30,435 bases of DNA from assembly GCA_051654865.1 (NCBI GenBank), contig JBOFYV010000070.1:1-30435 (forward strand). The letters run 5' to 3'. The stretch comes from JBOFOR01 sp051654865 (GTDB lineage: Bacteria > Bacillota > Clostridia > Peptostreptococcales > Peptostreptococcaceae). Shown here piece after piece: positions 16,230-24,731 of the stretch. The first letter of the stretch is position 1. The number at the start of each line of letters is the position of its first letter. The notes beneath the pieces were generated by a model, which searched no databases, was not told where the DNA came from, and was given only the letters and a program-made list of their open reading frames with translations. The translations under genes were made by a program, and so were the position numbers.

Positions 16230-17058
16230 TACTTTTTCCCTCCCCATAGTAGTAAATAATATCTTCTAAAGATGCTTTGTCTACATTATTTATTTCTATA
16301 TCGTAACTACTTTTTAAAAATAATCCTTCACTATGATAAGGTTTATCTATTCTTCCTATTAAATCTATCTTTTCTAATTCTTCTTTACTTCCCTTAATTA
16401 TTTTGTAATTTTCATCTATGTATTCTTTACTTTCACTAAATACTAAACTTCCATAGTTTATAAGTGTTATAAAATCAGCAGCTTGTTCTAAATCTTGAGT
16501 AATATGAGTTGAAAATATTACACTCTTATCTCCACTCTCTAGTTCTTCTTGAAGTAAATTTATCATTTCTTTTCTAAATATAGGGTCAAGTCCAGATGTT
16601 GGTTCATCTAGAATTAAAAGCTTAGCATTATGAGATAGTGCTTTTGCTAGCATTAATTTTATTTTTTGACCCTTAGAAAGTTTACCTATCTTTGTAGTTT
16701 TAGAAATACCAAATTGTGTAAGGTAATTATCAAACTTATTATTATCAAATTTAGTGTAAAAAGGTGATATTACTTTTTTAAAATCATCTACTTTCAGATG
16801 TTCATAAAAGTATAAATCATCGTATATAAATCCTATACTTTCTTTAAATTTTTTAGGATTATTCTTTATATTTTCTCCCATAAAATAAATTTCTCCAGAG
16901 TCACAATTAAGTAGATTCATTATTAACTTTATCAAAGTTGTTTTTCCTGAACCATTATGACCTATAAGCCCCATTATAAATCCTTCTTCTAGTTCAAATG
17001 ATACGTTGTTTAGTTTGAAATTTCCAAAGTCTTTACTTACTTTATCTAATTTAAGCAT
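16222..17058 (-). CDS. ABC transporter ATP-binding protein (CcmA/YtrB type)
   Basis: ATPase of a likely exporter, 278 residues from ATG 17058, which follows GAGGGGGAG. Walker A is GHNGSGKTT (about 34-42), the signature LSKGQKIKL near 130 departs from the LSGGQ consensus as many YtrB relatives do, Walker B is LLILDEPTSGLDP near 150, and the switch histidine is in STHITQD. The C-terminal tail of about 70 residues is the extension seen in bacitracin/lantibiotic-type ATPases. It starts two bases before the end of the regulator's stop codon region and overlaps the permease gene. Regulator-ATPase-permease order fits the ytr operon of bacilli, which responds to wall-active antibiotics. Confidence 0.88.
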   Translation of the reverse strand: MLKLDKVSKDFGNFKLNNVSFELEEGFIMGLIGHNGSGKTTLIKLIMNLLNCDSGEIYFMGENIKNNPKKFKESIGFIYDDLYFYEHLKVDDFKKVISPFYTKFDNNKFDNYLTQFGISKTTKIGKLSKGQKIKLMLAKALSHNAKLLILDEPTSGLDPIFRKEMINLLQEELESGDKSVIFSTHITQDLEQAADFITLINYGSLVFSESKEYIDENYKIIKGSKEELEKIDLIGRIDKPYHSEGLFLKSSYDIEINNVDKASLEDIIYYYGEGKSNA

Positions 17059-17059
17059 T

Positions 17060-17434
17060 TTACTCCCCCTCATATAAGCTATCTAATATCTCGTGCAAAT
17101 CTGTCCTATCTAATCCTATTAATCTAGAAAGGTTGATGGACTTTTCTAGTAATTCTTCTATTTCTCTAACTTTAGCTTCGTATACAAGTTCTTTATTAAA
17201 AGGTGATACATAACATCCTTTTCCTGGAACTGTGTTTATTAGGTTTTGTTTTTCAAGTTCTTCATAAGCCCGTTTTGTAGTTATGAAACTAATACTTAAG
17301 TCTTTGGCCAAACCTCTCATAGAAGGTAACATTTCATTTTCTTTTATCTGACCTCTTAATATAGCTTCTTTTATTTGATTTACTATTTGTAAATAAATTG
17401 GTAAATCAGAACTGTTTGAGATAATTATGTTCAT
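17060..17434 (-). CDS. GntR-family regulator, YtrA subfamily
   Basis: Short GntR repressor (124 residues). The helix-turn-helix spans about residues 8-75: IYLQIVNQIKEAILRGQI, NEMLPSMRGLAKDLSISFITTKRAYEEL, then GKGCYV. The remaining 45 residues form the short helical dimerisation tail characteristic of YtrA proteins. ATG follows GAGGTAAA. A perfect 9-9-9 palindrome overlaps the promoter 32 bases upstream, so self-repression of the transporter operon is likely. Confidence 0.9.
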   Translation of the reverse strand: MNIIISNSSDLPIYLQIVNQIKEAILRGQIKENEMLPSMRGLAKDLSISFITTKRAYEELEKQNLINTVPGKGCYVSPFNKELVYEAKVREIEELLEKSINLSRLIGLDRTDLHEILDSLYEGE

Positions 17435-17465
17435 TTTTTACCTCCTTTATTGTATAATCTGTATC

Positions 17466-17492
17466 AACTGTATATATACATATTATACAGTT
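17466..17492. promoter_or_regulatory. Palindromic operator over the YtrA-type operon promoter
   Basis: AACTGTATA (17466-17474) and TATACAGTT (17484-17492) are exact inverted repeats flanking nine bases. The minus-strand TATAAT (17487-17482) lies inside, with TTGCAA (17508-17503) upstream at only 15 bases. The GTATA/TATAC half-sites and position fit a YtrA-type operator. Confidence 0.7.
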
Positions 17493-17675
17493 ATCATATA
17501 ATTTGCAACCCTTTTATGAAATTACTAGTTTAATTAGTAAATATGGTCCCTGTGGTTTGTATTGATGTATAATATACTTATCTTGTCTACTAATTCAATA
17601 ATAAAATAAATTTTGAGTAATAATAGTTTATAAGACGTATTAATTTAAAATATAAAGTATTTTTAAGGAGATATT

Positions 17676-18314
17676 ATGGATATAAAAATAAGAAAAGAAG
17701 AACCAAAAGACTATAGAAAAGTTGAAGAAGTTACTAGAGAAGCCTTTTGGAATCTGTACTTCCCTGGATGTGCAGAGCACCTTGCTGTTCATAACTTAAG
17801 AAAAAGCACAGACTTCATACCTGAGCTTACATTCGTTATAGAAGTAGATGGTGAAATTGTTGGAAGCATATTTTACTCTCATTCAAAGATTGTATCTGAA
17901 GATGGTTCAGAGATTAACACAATTAGCTTTGGTCCTGTGTCTATATCACCAAGAATTCACAGAATTGGACTTGGACGTCAGTTGATTACTCATTCTATAG
18001 AAGAAGCAAAAAAATTAGGATATAGGGCAATATTAACATTAGGGTACCCTTATCACTATGAACCTTATGGATTTGTTGGTGGTAAAAAATATAGTATATC
18101 TATGGCTGATGGAAACTTCTATAAAGGTTTACTTGCGTTACCACTTTATGAAGGTGCTTTAGACAATGTTTCAGGATATGCAGTTTTTTCTGATGCACTT
18201 GAAGCCACTCCTGAGGAAATTGAAGCATTTGATAGCACTTTCCCTACTAAAGAAAAGAAAGTTCAAGAAAGCCAAAAAGAATTTGAAATAGCTTCTTGTA
18301 TGCTTGATGAATAG
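17676..18314 (+). CDS. GNAT-family N-acetyltransferase
   Basis: Cytoplasmic acetyl-CoA dependent acetyltransferase, 212 residues, like the YhbS group. Key parts are the N-terminal KEEPKDYRKVEEVTREAF, the middle VEVDG-type strand FVIEVDGEIVGSIFY, and motif A, GPVSISPRIHRIGLGRQLITHSIEEAKKLGY near residues 90-118 with the R-x-x-G-x-G CoA-binding turn at HRIGLG (the first arginine is replaced by the preceding R-I-H-R). It continues to a GFVGG strand near 150. ATG follows AAGGAGA. It stands alone, with a 14-base stem terminator after it. The substrate is unknown. Confidence 0.88.
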   Translation: MDIKIRKEEPKDYRKVEEVTREAFWNLYFPGCAEHLAVHNLRKSTDFIPELTFVIEVDGEIVGSIFYSHSKIVSEDGSEINTISFGPVSISPRIHRIGLGRQLITHSIEEAKKLGYRAILTLGYPYHYEPYGFVGGKKYSISMADGNFYKGLLALPLYEGALDNVSGYAVFSDALEATPEEIEAFDSTFPTKEKKVQESQKEFEIASCMLDE

Positions 18315-18334
18315 TTTTAATATTTGAATACATA

Positions 18335-18376
18335 AAAATCCACTTAAGCTAACTTCATAATACTTAAGTGGATTTT
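18335..18376. terminator. Bidirectional terminator between convergent genes
   Basis: A perfect 14-base stem (AAAATCCACTTAAG at 18335-18348 and its complement at 18363-18376) with a 14-base loop and A and T runs on both sides. It serves the GNAT gene and the minus-strand DJ-1/PfpI gene. Confidence 0.9.
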
Positions 18377-18389
18377 ATAATTATTAATA

Positions 18390-19367
18390 TTATTTTAATA
18401 ATAACTCCTTTAGCTTATTTGCTTGTATATCAATCGCTTGAGGACCATTACCTGTAATTAGTAACTTCTCTTCTTCAAATATAACCTTTGGCATAAATGA
18501 CATAGTGGTATCAACTTTATATCCATCCTCTTCTAACTTATCGGAAGCATAATACTCTAAACGAGTTTTTTCTCCTGGAACATGATAGAAGCCGCCCATT
18601 GACACTTCCATTTCTTCTATTTTACCAAATACAGTTATCTTTGCACCTTTATAACCATAGTTATCAATGTTTATAACTTCTCCATCTTTACCTATCCTAA
18701 ACTTAGCTGATGAAAGGGCTATTGGTGCATGGCAAATTAGAGACAACAACACTTTATTATCATATATTCGATTTAATACTTCTCCTAAATATGGATTATC
18801 TACAAAATCAACCATAGGTGCATGACCACCTGGCATATGAACAAAGTTAAATTTACTTATCTTGAACTCATCATTAGGGTTACTATCCTTTTCAACTATC
18901 TCTTCTAGTGACATAAATTGATGTTCCTTCAAGGTGTTCATATATTTAACAATCTCTTCTCTATAAATCTTAGCCTCTTTATTTGACTTTGGAAGTTCTT
19001 CTGATACCTTAAGTTTACCCATTAAGCATCCTACTGTATTTAACTCTTCCCTTCTTCTATTTACATATTCTTCATTACTTGATCTATACTTCTCTACATC
19101 AAAATCAAAATTCAGCTGAGCAGTCATCTTAGTACTTTCAAGTAAAAACTTACTTGCAGTCTGCATTACCAGTGCCTCACCGTTTATATCAATAGTAGGA
19201 ACCTTACCATCTGGAGTAGCAAAAGTAAACTCATACTCATCCTTAAACTCCTCAAGAATTTTTCCCATCTCAACTATGAAAAAACCAATTGAAACAGATG
19301 TGTTCTCTGGATATTTAAGTGGTAATCTATCTGCCGAAGATATAATAATCAATGCCTTTTTCTTCAT
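18390..19367 (-). CDS. DJ-1/PfpI superfamily protein
   Basis: Class I glutamine-amidotransferase-like fold protein of 325 residues, longer than the 190 or so of simple PfpI and closer to the Hsp31/YDR533C type. The nucleophile elbow is LSLICHAPIAL with Cys 212 and His 213; the upstream glycine-rich strand HMPGGHAPMVDF (178-188) is the usual second family signature. An insert of about 90 residues (85-170), rich in lysine and glutamate, lies between the first strands and that signature. Likely roles are protein or carbonyl-damage repair, glyoxalase or chaperone activity, not proven. ATG follows AGAGGAG. It is monocistronic. Confidence 0.87.
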   Translation of the reverse strand: MKKKALIIISSADRLPLKYPENTSVSIGFFIVEMGKILEEFKDEYEFTFATPDGKVPTIDINGEALVMQTASKFLLESTKMTAQLNFDFDVEKYRSSNEEYVNRRREELNTVGCLMGKLKVSEELPKSNKEAKIYREEIVKYMNTLKEHQFMSLEEIVEKDSNPNDEFKISKFNFVHMPGGHAPMVDFVDNPYLGEVLNRIYDNKVLLSLICHAPIALSSAKFRIGKDGEVINIDNYGYKGAKITVFGKIEEMEVSMGGFYHVPGEKTRLEYYASDKLEEDGYKVDTTMSFMPKVIFEEEKLLITGNGPQAIDIQANKLKELLLK

Positions 19368-19498
19368 CTATACTCCTCTTTTCTATACAATATCTTTATC
19401 TTATTATGCACAATAAATGTATATATAACTTATAATTTTCACTATTAAATTAATAACTTTTAATTCTTATCCTCTACATTTTATTTTATATATGATAC

Positions 19499-19602
19499 TT
19501 AATATAACTCATTAGCGAAGATGATAATTATATAAGTTGTAGCGACATTGCGATAGCCTGAAGCAAAACTTATATAATTATCATCTTCGCGGACTATATT
19601 AA
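19499..19602 (+). repeat. Palindromic element, copy C
   Basis: Perfect 24-base arms at 19515-19538 and 19567-19590 have a 28-base loop beginning GTAGCGAC and ending GAAGCAA. The base GCGAAG/CTTCGC is preceded by CTCATTA and followed by GGAC, as in other copies. The outer TTAATATA (19499-19506) pairs with TATATTAA (19595-19602). It sits between two genes on the same strand, not between convergent ones. Confidence 0.9.
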
Positions 19603-19621
19603 ATAACATACATAAAATAAC

Positions 19622-20659
19622 TCACCTTACTGCTGAATCTATTATTCTAAATGTTAATTTATCACAATTAATCTCACCCATACATCCATAAGGCAATACC
19701 ATCATAGGTGCTGTATGCCCAAAGTTCATATTATACATAATTGGAATATGCTTTAACCTTAACTCCTCACCAATCACTTTTAGTATTACTTCTTTGTACT
19801 CATCATAGTACTTATTATCGTAAGGCTTTCCAAATATAATTCCACTTACCCTATCAAAAACTCCTTGTGAACCATAATTTCTAAGCCAATATTCTAAATA
19901 CTTAGGCTCTGGAGTATCTTCCGATGTTTCAAAAAATAATATTGCATTGTCCCACATTTCCTTAGATGGCCATACTTCAGTGCCTTTTAGCATTTCTAAC
20001 ACTTCAATACATCCACCTATTAAGTGACCTCTTACTATACCACTACCTTGTAATACTTCATATCCTTTATTTTTATATGTTTTTCTTTGTATATCTTTGT
20101 TACTTTCTAACCAAGGTAAATATTCACTAGTCCATATACTTGAACTATGTATATTATCTACTGGTTTATTATTAAATAAAACTTCATTTATCCAATACTT
20201 TGTATAATCAAACATTTCTACATTTTCAGCAAATTCTGCTAGTATAGACGGTCCATAAAAACTAGTTATTCCAGATTGCAAACATATCATATGGGTAACT
20301 GTTGTATCAGAATACCCCATAAATATTTTAGGATTATTTCTTATAACTTCAAAATCTATATATGGTAATATTCTCACACTTTCATCTCCTCCAATACATG
20401 AAAATATACCTGTTATCGATGGATCTTTAAATGCATCCATTAAATCTTTCGCTCTTTTTTCAGGATGGTTATATATGTACTCACTACCTTTTAGAGTATT
20501 TTCCATTTCAACTACACAAAGTCCAAACTCTTCTTCAAGCCTTTTTTTGCCTTGGTAATACCTCCATAATATTTCTTCATCACCAGCACCTCCCCAAGAC
20601 AAACTTACGGTGGCTACTTTATCACCTCTTTTTAAATGCTTTGGTTTGATTAGTTCCAT
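19622..20659 (-). CDS. S66-family peptidase (LD-carboxypeptidase / MccF-like)
   Basis: Cytoplasmic serine peptidase of family S66, whose members cleave the L,D-bond of murein tetrapeptide or, in MccF, inactivate microcin C-type compounds. Diagnostic parts are SCIGGDESVRILPYID (about 87-102), the nucleophile motif FMGYSDTT with Ser 117, GPSILAEF, the LFFETSEDT strand holding a candidate catalytic Glu, and NFGHTAPM near the C-terminus with a candidate His. The tail after the Ser motif with ILWRYY and WLRNYG resembles MccF-type proteins more than LdcA. The length is 345 residues. ATG follows AGGAGGGG. A terminator-like leader hairpin lies 34 bases upstream. Confidence 0.88.
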   Translation of the reverse strand: MELIKPKHLKRGDKVATVSLSWGGAGDEEILWRYYQGKKRLEEEFGLCVVEMENTLKGSEYIYNHPEKRAKDLMDAFKDPSITGIFSCIGGDESVRILPYIDFEVIRNNPKIFMGYSDTTVTHMICLQSGITSFYGPSILAEFAENVEMFDYTKYWINEVLFNNKPVDNIHSSSIWTSEYLPWLESNKDIQRKTYKNKGYEVLQGSGIVRGHLIGGCIEVLEMLKGTEVWPSKEMWDNAILFFETSEDTPEPKYLEYWLRNYGSQGVFDRVSGIIFGKPYDNKYYDEYKEVILKVIGEELRLKHIPIMYNMNFGHTAPMMVLPYGCMGEINCDKLTFRIIDSAVR

Positions 20660-20692
20660 ATAAAATCCCCTCCTTTTTAAATAGTAAAAAAC

Positions 20693-20712
20693 ACTACAAA
20701 ATTAATTGTAGT
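20693..20712 (-). terminator. Leader hairpin before the S66 peptidase gene
   Basis: ACTACAA and TTGTAGT (7 pairs, 6-base loop) are followed on the minus strand by G and six T, 34 bases before the S66 start codon. It may be a second terminator for the upstream flavoprotein gene or a leader attenuator. The stem is short, and a T run also exists on the plus side, so direction is unsure. Confidence 0.4.
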
Positions 20713-20773
20713 AATTTTTTTATATTAACTCTATACTTTATATTTTTTATTCATAAAGTTAAATTTATATAAC

Positions 20774-20797
20774 AAAAGGTAGCTAAATAGCTACCTT
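20774..20797 (-). terminator. Terminator after the BBE-like flavoprotein gene
   Basis: AAGGTAGC and GCTACCTT (8 base pairs, plus TA/TA inside) are followed on the minus strand by TTTTGTT, 9 bases beyond the gene end. Confidence 0.7.
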
Positions 20798-20805
20798 CTT
20801 AATAT

Positions 20806-22164
20806 TTATCGTCCCAATCCTTGAGGATATGAAAATACATTACATGGATCATACTTTCTCTTTATATATCTTAGTCTATAAATATTATCACCATAATAAC
20901 TGTAACCTGGACATTCTAGTTTATTGTAAGGAAAATTAACATATGAGCCTTTAGTTACTTCATATATTGATTTAAAGTTTTTGTCAAACCACTTGTTATT
21001 AATTTCTTTGTATGTGTTATCTTCAAATACAGTTTGCATACTTAAAATATAGTTAGCGTCTCTATAAAAGAAAGCTGTATAATTAGATGGGACATCACTT
21101 ATCTTACCACCTAATCCATATAGACCAACTTGTGTTAAATAAGATCCTTTCGGTCTTGGTTGATTTACAATTTTGAGTATATCTTCTATAGTACAAGCTG
21201 AGTATTTTATATTTGTAAATCTTCCACTAGATTTAAAAAATTCATACTTTGGATAACTAGCTTGAATTTTTGTAATTGCTTCATAAAAAGTTAATTGCTC
21301 TAGATTATCATCTAGACCTTCTATCTTATAAAATGGTGATAATAATAACTTTGTTTCATCTAAATTTTTATAGCTAAGCCCTCTTAAATAAGCATATACT
21401 CCATAGTCTTTAGAATTATATATTCCACCACTTAAATTTATATTATGATCTACAGATGCTATCCAGTTTTGCCATACATCAAAGAATTTGACTTGATTTA
21501 TAATCTCTATCTTGGGATAATATAGCTCAACATACGTTACATACTCTACTTTCTTTGGAAGATGATAGGTCATTGATACTACTACTCCAAAATTTTGTCC
21601 TCCTGCTCCTCTAAGTGCCCAGAACAAATCTGTATTTTCATAATAATTTGCTCTTAATAAATTGCCTTTATAGTCTATCATTTCTACTTCAGCTAAGCTA
21701 TCACATCCTAGACCAAATTTTCTAGCAGAATAGCCCCAGCCTCCTCCTAGTGTATATCCACTTACTCCCACTGTAGGGCAAGTTCCTCCTGGAAACGGAT
21801 AACCTTTGGGTGATATTGTATTATATAGTTGACTATTTTTTACTCCACCTTGTACTTTTATAGTATTATTTACATAGTTTATGTTTATATTGTTCATTCT
21901 ACTAATATCTATTATAACTACTCCATTGTCAGTTGAGTATCCTTCATAATTGTGTCCACCACTCCTTACCCTAATTGGTAATTGTCGTGAACTAGCCCAT
22001 ACCACCGCTTCACTAACATCTTCATTATTTTCGCAGTAGACGATTGCAATAGGATACTTTTGTATTGCTCTATTCCATTCTTGTCTTGCTTTTTCATATC
22101 TTGCATCATTTTGTGTTATTATTTCTCCATCTATATTAAAAAAACATAATTTTTTCAATTCCAT
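20806..22164 (-). CDS. FAD-binding oxidoreductase, berberine-bridge-enzyme type
   Basis: Flavoprotein of the VAO/PCMH superfamily, 452 residues. The FAD-binding N-domain carries RSGGHNYEGYS (His about 71-72) and GGTCPTVGVSGYTLGGGWG (Cys about 129-130), the two residues that bind FAD covalently in bicovalent members such as BBE and GOOX. The BBE C-terminal domain ends in YYGDNIYRLRYIKRKYDPCNVFSYPQGLG, the family signature. Such enzymes oxidise sugars, alcohols or alkaloid-like substrates using oxygen; how it acts in an apparent anaerobe is unknown, possibly detoxification. I see no signal peptide. The start has a weak ribosome site (GGTG next to ATG 22164). A 19-base palindrome lies 13 bases upstream. 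Confidence 0.87.
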   Translation of the reverse strand: MELKKLCFFNIDGEIITQNDARYEKARQEWNRAIQKYPIAIVYCENNEDVSEAVVWASSRQLPIRVRSGGHNYEGYSTDNGVVIIDISRMNNININYVNNTIKVQGGVKNSQLYNTISPKGYPFPGGTCPTVGVSGYTLGGGWGYSARKFGLGCDSLAEVEMIDYKGNLLRANYYENTDLFWALRGAGGQNFGVVVSMTYHLPKKVEYVTYVELYYPKIEIINQVKFFDVWQNWIASVDHNINLSGGIYNSKDYGVYAYLRGLSYKNLDETKLLLSPFYKIEGLDDNLEQLTFYEAITKIQASYPKYEFFKSSGRFTNIKYSACTIEDILKIVNQPRPKGSYLTQVGLYGLGGKISDVPSNYTAFFYRDANYILSMQTVFEDNTYKEINNKWFDKNFKSIYEVTKGSYVNFPYNKLECPGYSYYGDNIYRLRYIKRKYDPCNVFSYPQGLGR

Positions 22165-22176
22165 CACCTATTATGA

Positions 22177-22195
22177 ATATTATGTTCCATAATAT
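22177..22195. promoter_or_regulatory. Palindrome upstream of the BBE-like gene
   Basis: ATATTATG, TTC, CATAATAT: 8-base arms around 3 bases, 13 to 31 bases before the start codon. It could be an operator of a dimeric repressor or a small leader hairpin. No regulator gene adjoins it. Confidence 0.45.
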
Positions 22196-22240
22196 ACTAT
22201 GTAGATTCTTGTCATTTTGTTAATATATCTCAGTTAATAT

Positions 22241-23092
22241 TTAAAAATCACTACTAATCCACTCTTCAAATGTCTTTTCAAACTTATCACCTATTATAGA
22301 TGTTCTTATAAAATTATCATTCCCTTGTAAAACTAATATTGGCATATTTTTTATTTCTATATCTTTTATTTTAAATTTATCTTTAGTGCTTAACTCAATA
22401 ACTCCATCTATGCTATTTGACATTAACACTTCTTTTAATAAATTGTCTTCTTTATTTTTTTCTTCTACCATTAAAATAGCTTCTTTTATAGTATTATCCT
22501 CTTTCAGTTGTTCTATAGTTTTTTCAACACTATCAATACTTTCATTTATATCATTATTGTTAATGTCAAGTATCATAAAACTATTGCCTTCATCTATTGC
22601 TATATCTTTGTAAAATAATACGGTATTTAAGCTTATATCTTCACCTTTATTGTTAAGGTATATTACGCATTTTCCATCTGTAGAAGATGTTGGTGTATAT
22701 AATGTGCATTTACTTGTTTTTACTTTATTGCTTAAGTCTAACTCATAGTATGATGTTTTACTTCTATTCCTATAAAGAATTATATCTGATAGCTTTATTC
22801 CTAAGAAAGGAGTATCATATATATCAATACAATATTTTATACTACTAACTGTACAAAGTATCAGTATTAAATAGGTGAATTTTATAAATTTGTTTATCCT
22901 AATACCTCTTGTTACAATATAATAAGCACTAATTATTATTGATAGTATAATTGTAGTTGCCATTTGTTTTGCTATAGATTGATATATATTATTTATGCTT
23001 GAGCTTAAATGTATAAACGGTGATAATGTAAGTATCACAATAACTGACACCATAAACATAATAATAATCTTATATTTTATAGTAATTCCCAC
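22241..23092 (-). CDS. Unrecognised membrane protein with a soluble C-terminal domain
   Basis: A 283-residue protein, family not recognised. Three hydrophobic segments lie at about 8-28, 43-62 and 68-88. The remaining 190 residues look like an alternating strand/helix domain: CVIYLNNKGEDIS, SFMILDINNNDINESI, EAILMVEEKN, IDGVIELSTKD and PILVLQGNDNFI. The order and the last strand recall an alpha/beta-hydrolase core, but I find no G-x-S-x-G nucleophile elbow, so it may be a degenerate, non-enzymatic form. The start GTG 23092 has a poor ribosome site; an internal ATG 33 bases later is possible. A terminator lies directly upstream, so the gene should have its own promoter there. Confidence 0.6.
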   Translation of the reverse strand: MGITIKYKIIIMFMVSVIVILTLSPFIHLSSSINNIYQSIAKQMATTIILSIIISAYYIVTRGIRINKFIKFTYLILILCTVSSIKYCIDIYDTPFLGIKLSDIILYRNRSKTSYYELDLSNKVKTSKCTLYTPTSSTDGKCVIYLNNKGEDISLNTVLFYKDIAIDEGNSFMILDINNNDINESIDSVEKTIEQLKEDNTIKEAILMVEEKNKEDNLLKEVLMSNSIDGVIELSTKDKFKIKDIEIKNMPILVLQGNDNFIRTSIIGDKFEKTFEEWISSDF

Positions 23093-23099
23093 CCTTTTT

Positions 23100-23131
23100 A
23101 AAAGGCATCACTATAATTAGTGACACCCTTT
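23100..23131 (-). terminator. Terminator after the DUF4397 gene
   Basis: Fourteen pairs including three G-T pairs (AAAGGGTGTCACTA with TAGTGATGCCTTTT), a 4-base loop and a T run on the minus strand. It is 18 bases past the DUF4397 gene and touches the start region of the next gene. Confidence 0.7.
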
Positions 23132-23148
23132 ATTTATTTATTTTATTA

Positions 23149-23763
23149 TTATAAACATGCATAAGTATTTCCATCAACTGATTGTATAAGTTCTACATTT
23201 GGTGGATTTCCAATAATATATATAGTGTAAATTCTTTCTGCTTTAAATTCAAATACACCTTCTGTCACCTCATATTCTGTTTCACTCTCTTCTACTGTTA
23301 TTTTATATTTACCTGGAGGTAAATACGCATATAGAGTTTCATCTCTATATGATATATTACTTGCTGAAGGAGTATCGTTAAAATTAACATCTGCCTCTGG
23401 TAAATCTGGCGATAAATTTACTATCTTATTTATAGCACTTTCTTTTGATGGTTGTTGTGTTATATCATCTTCTAAAACTAATAATGCTTCTTCTCCCTTA
23501 TTACCTGTTAACGCAATAGTAAAAATTTGTTCCGCAGGTATCCTAACTGTACCTCTTATTAGTGGATTAGATTTAGTTCCAGTATTGTATACATCAATTT
23601 TTATATTTCCAACTTCACCGTATGCATATGTTGTAAACTCCTTATATTTTACATTTGAATATAATAACTCCCCATTAACATAAATATCAACTGATACATT
23701 TTCTGGTAATGCATTAAACATTCTTACTAGATTTTTCGTTTGATCTATTTTAAAACAATCCAT
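23149..23763 (-). CDS. DUF4397 domain protein, two repeats
   Basis: A 204-residue protein with two DUF4397-like beta-sandwich units: VRMFNALPENVSVDIYVNGELLYSNVKYKEFT (about residue 13-45) and IVNLSPDLPEADVNFNDTPSASNISYRDET (about 113-142), each followed by a Y-x-x-x-x-G-K/N-I-x-x-x-V strand. DUF4397 is usually in secreted proteins, but no signal peptide is visible here, so it may be cytoplasmic, a spore-coat protein or exported otherwise. Function is unknown. ATG follows GGGGGGA. It is monocistronic, with a terminator downstream. Confidence 0.8.
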   Translation of the reverse strand: MDCFKIDQTKNLVRMFNALPENVSVDIYVNGELLYSNVKYKEFTTYAYGEVGNIKIDVYNTGTKSNPLIRGTVRIPAEQIFTIALTGNKGEEALLVLEDDITQQPSKESAINKIVNLSPDLPEADVNFNDTPSASNISYRDETLYAYLPPGKYKITVEESETEYEVTEGVFEFKAERIYTIYIIGNPPNVELIQSVDGNTYACL

Positions 23764-23891
23764 AAAATCCCCCCAAGAAAAATTATTATTTAATATATCA
23801 TATGTTACTCTTTCCTTTCAGGTCACTACATTTAAATCTTTTAAACGTAAAAAACTTAAATAACAATTCTTTGATTACATTAAGGTTTATT

Positions 23892-24704
23892 TTATCTCTT
23901 TTTATGGTTATCTATTAATACCTGTAGCTGACAACTATAAGAATTTGTATTGAATAAATCATCGAATAATTCAAATTCAATAAAGCTATTAATTTTTAAA
24001 TTATGTGTATTTGCATATTCTATTATCTTATTTACTCTCTCATCTTCATTACCTTTGTTGTAAGACAAAACTAAATAATTACCTTCTGGTAAAACCTTTA
24101 TATAATCATTACATTGAATATTATTATTGTCTATTATCCCACTAAAAACATAAATAGGTTCTACTATTCCTTGTGATTTTATATTGTATATAATTCCTTT
24201 ATCCATATTTACGTCTATATTATATGTTTCTATTACTCTATTTAAATTTGAATAATACAATAATTCCCTTAAGCTACCTGATTCTTTACACTCAGATACC
24301 ACTATATATCTTTTATCAAAATATTTTATTTCTAGATCATCTTTATTTAGTGCATTTCTTGAATTTTCAACACTTTCATTTAGTAAATCTATATGTTTTA
24401 TTATTTCTTTCATTTTTAGTATATTTTCTTCTGCTTCTTTTCTTTTTTCCTTTGAAAACTTTAATAGCTTATCCATATCACAATCTTTAAATATTTCTTG
24501 AAGTTCTGCTATACTAGTTCCCAGTTCCCTACATCCTTTTATAATATCGATATATATAAATTGCTCTATAGAGTAATATCTATATCCTGTAGATTCATCA
24601 ATAAATTTAGGCTCTAAAATACCCATTTTATGATAATATCTTAAAGCCTTTACTGTAATATTTTTTATCTTAGATACTTCACCTATTGAAAATAAGTTTT
24701 TCAT
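23892..24704 (-). CDS. MerR-family regulator with effector-binding domain
   Basis: BmrR/BltR-type activator, 270 residues from ATG 24704, which follows GGATG at 10 bases (the GTG nine bases earlier is too close). The MerR domain is LFSIGEVSKIKNITVKALRYYHKMGIL (residues about 5-32) then TGYRYYSIEQF; a coiled coil follows; the C-terminal half is the ligand-binding type. It has the same architecture as the protein at 4415-5230. It is divergent from a GNAT gene whose promoter has a 19-bp spacer, so it probably activates that gene in response to a small molecule. Confidence 0.9.
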   Translation of the reverse strand: MKNLFSIGEVSKIKNITVKALRYYHKMGILEPKFIDESTGYRYYSIEQFIYIDIIKGCRELGTSIAELQEIFKDCDMDKLLKFSKEKRKEAEENILKMKEIIKHIDLLNESVENSRNALNKDDLEIKYFDKRYIVVSECKESGSLRELLYYSNLNRVIETYNIDVNMDKGIIYNIKSQGIVEPIYVFSGIIDNNNIQCNDYIKVLPEGNYLVLSYNKGNEDERVNKIIEYANTHNLKINSFIEFELFDDLFNTNSYSCQLQVLIDNHKKR

Positions 24705-24731
24705 ATTTTTCACATCCTTTTAAAATTTCCG

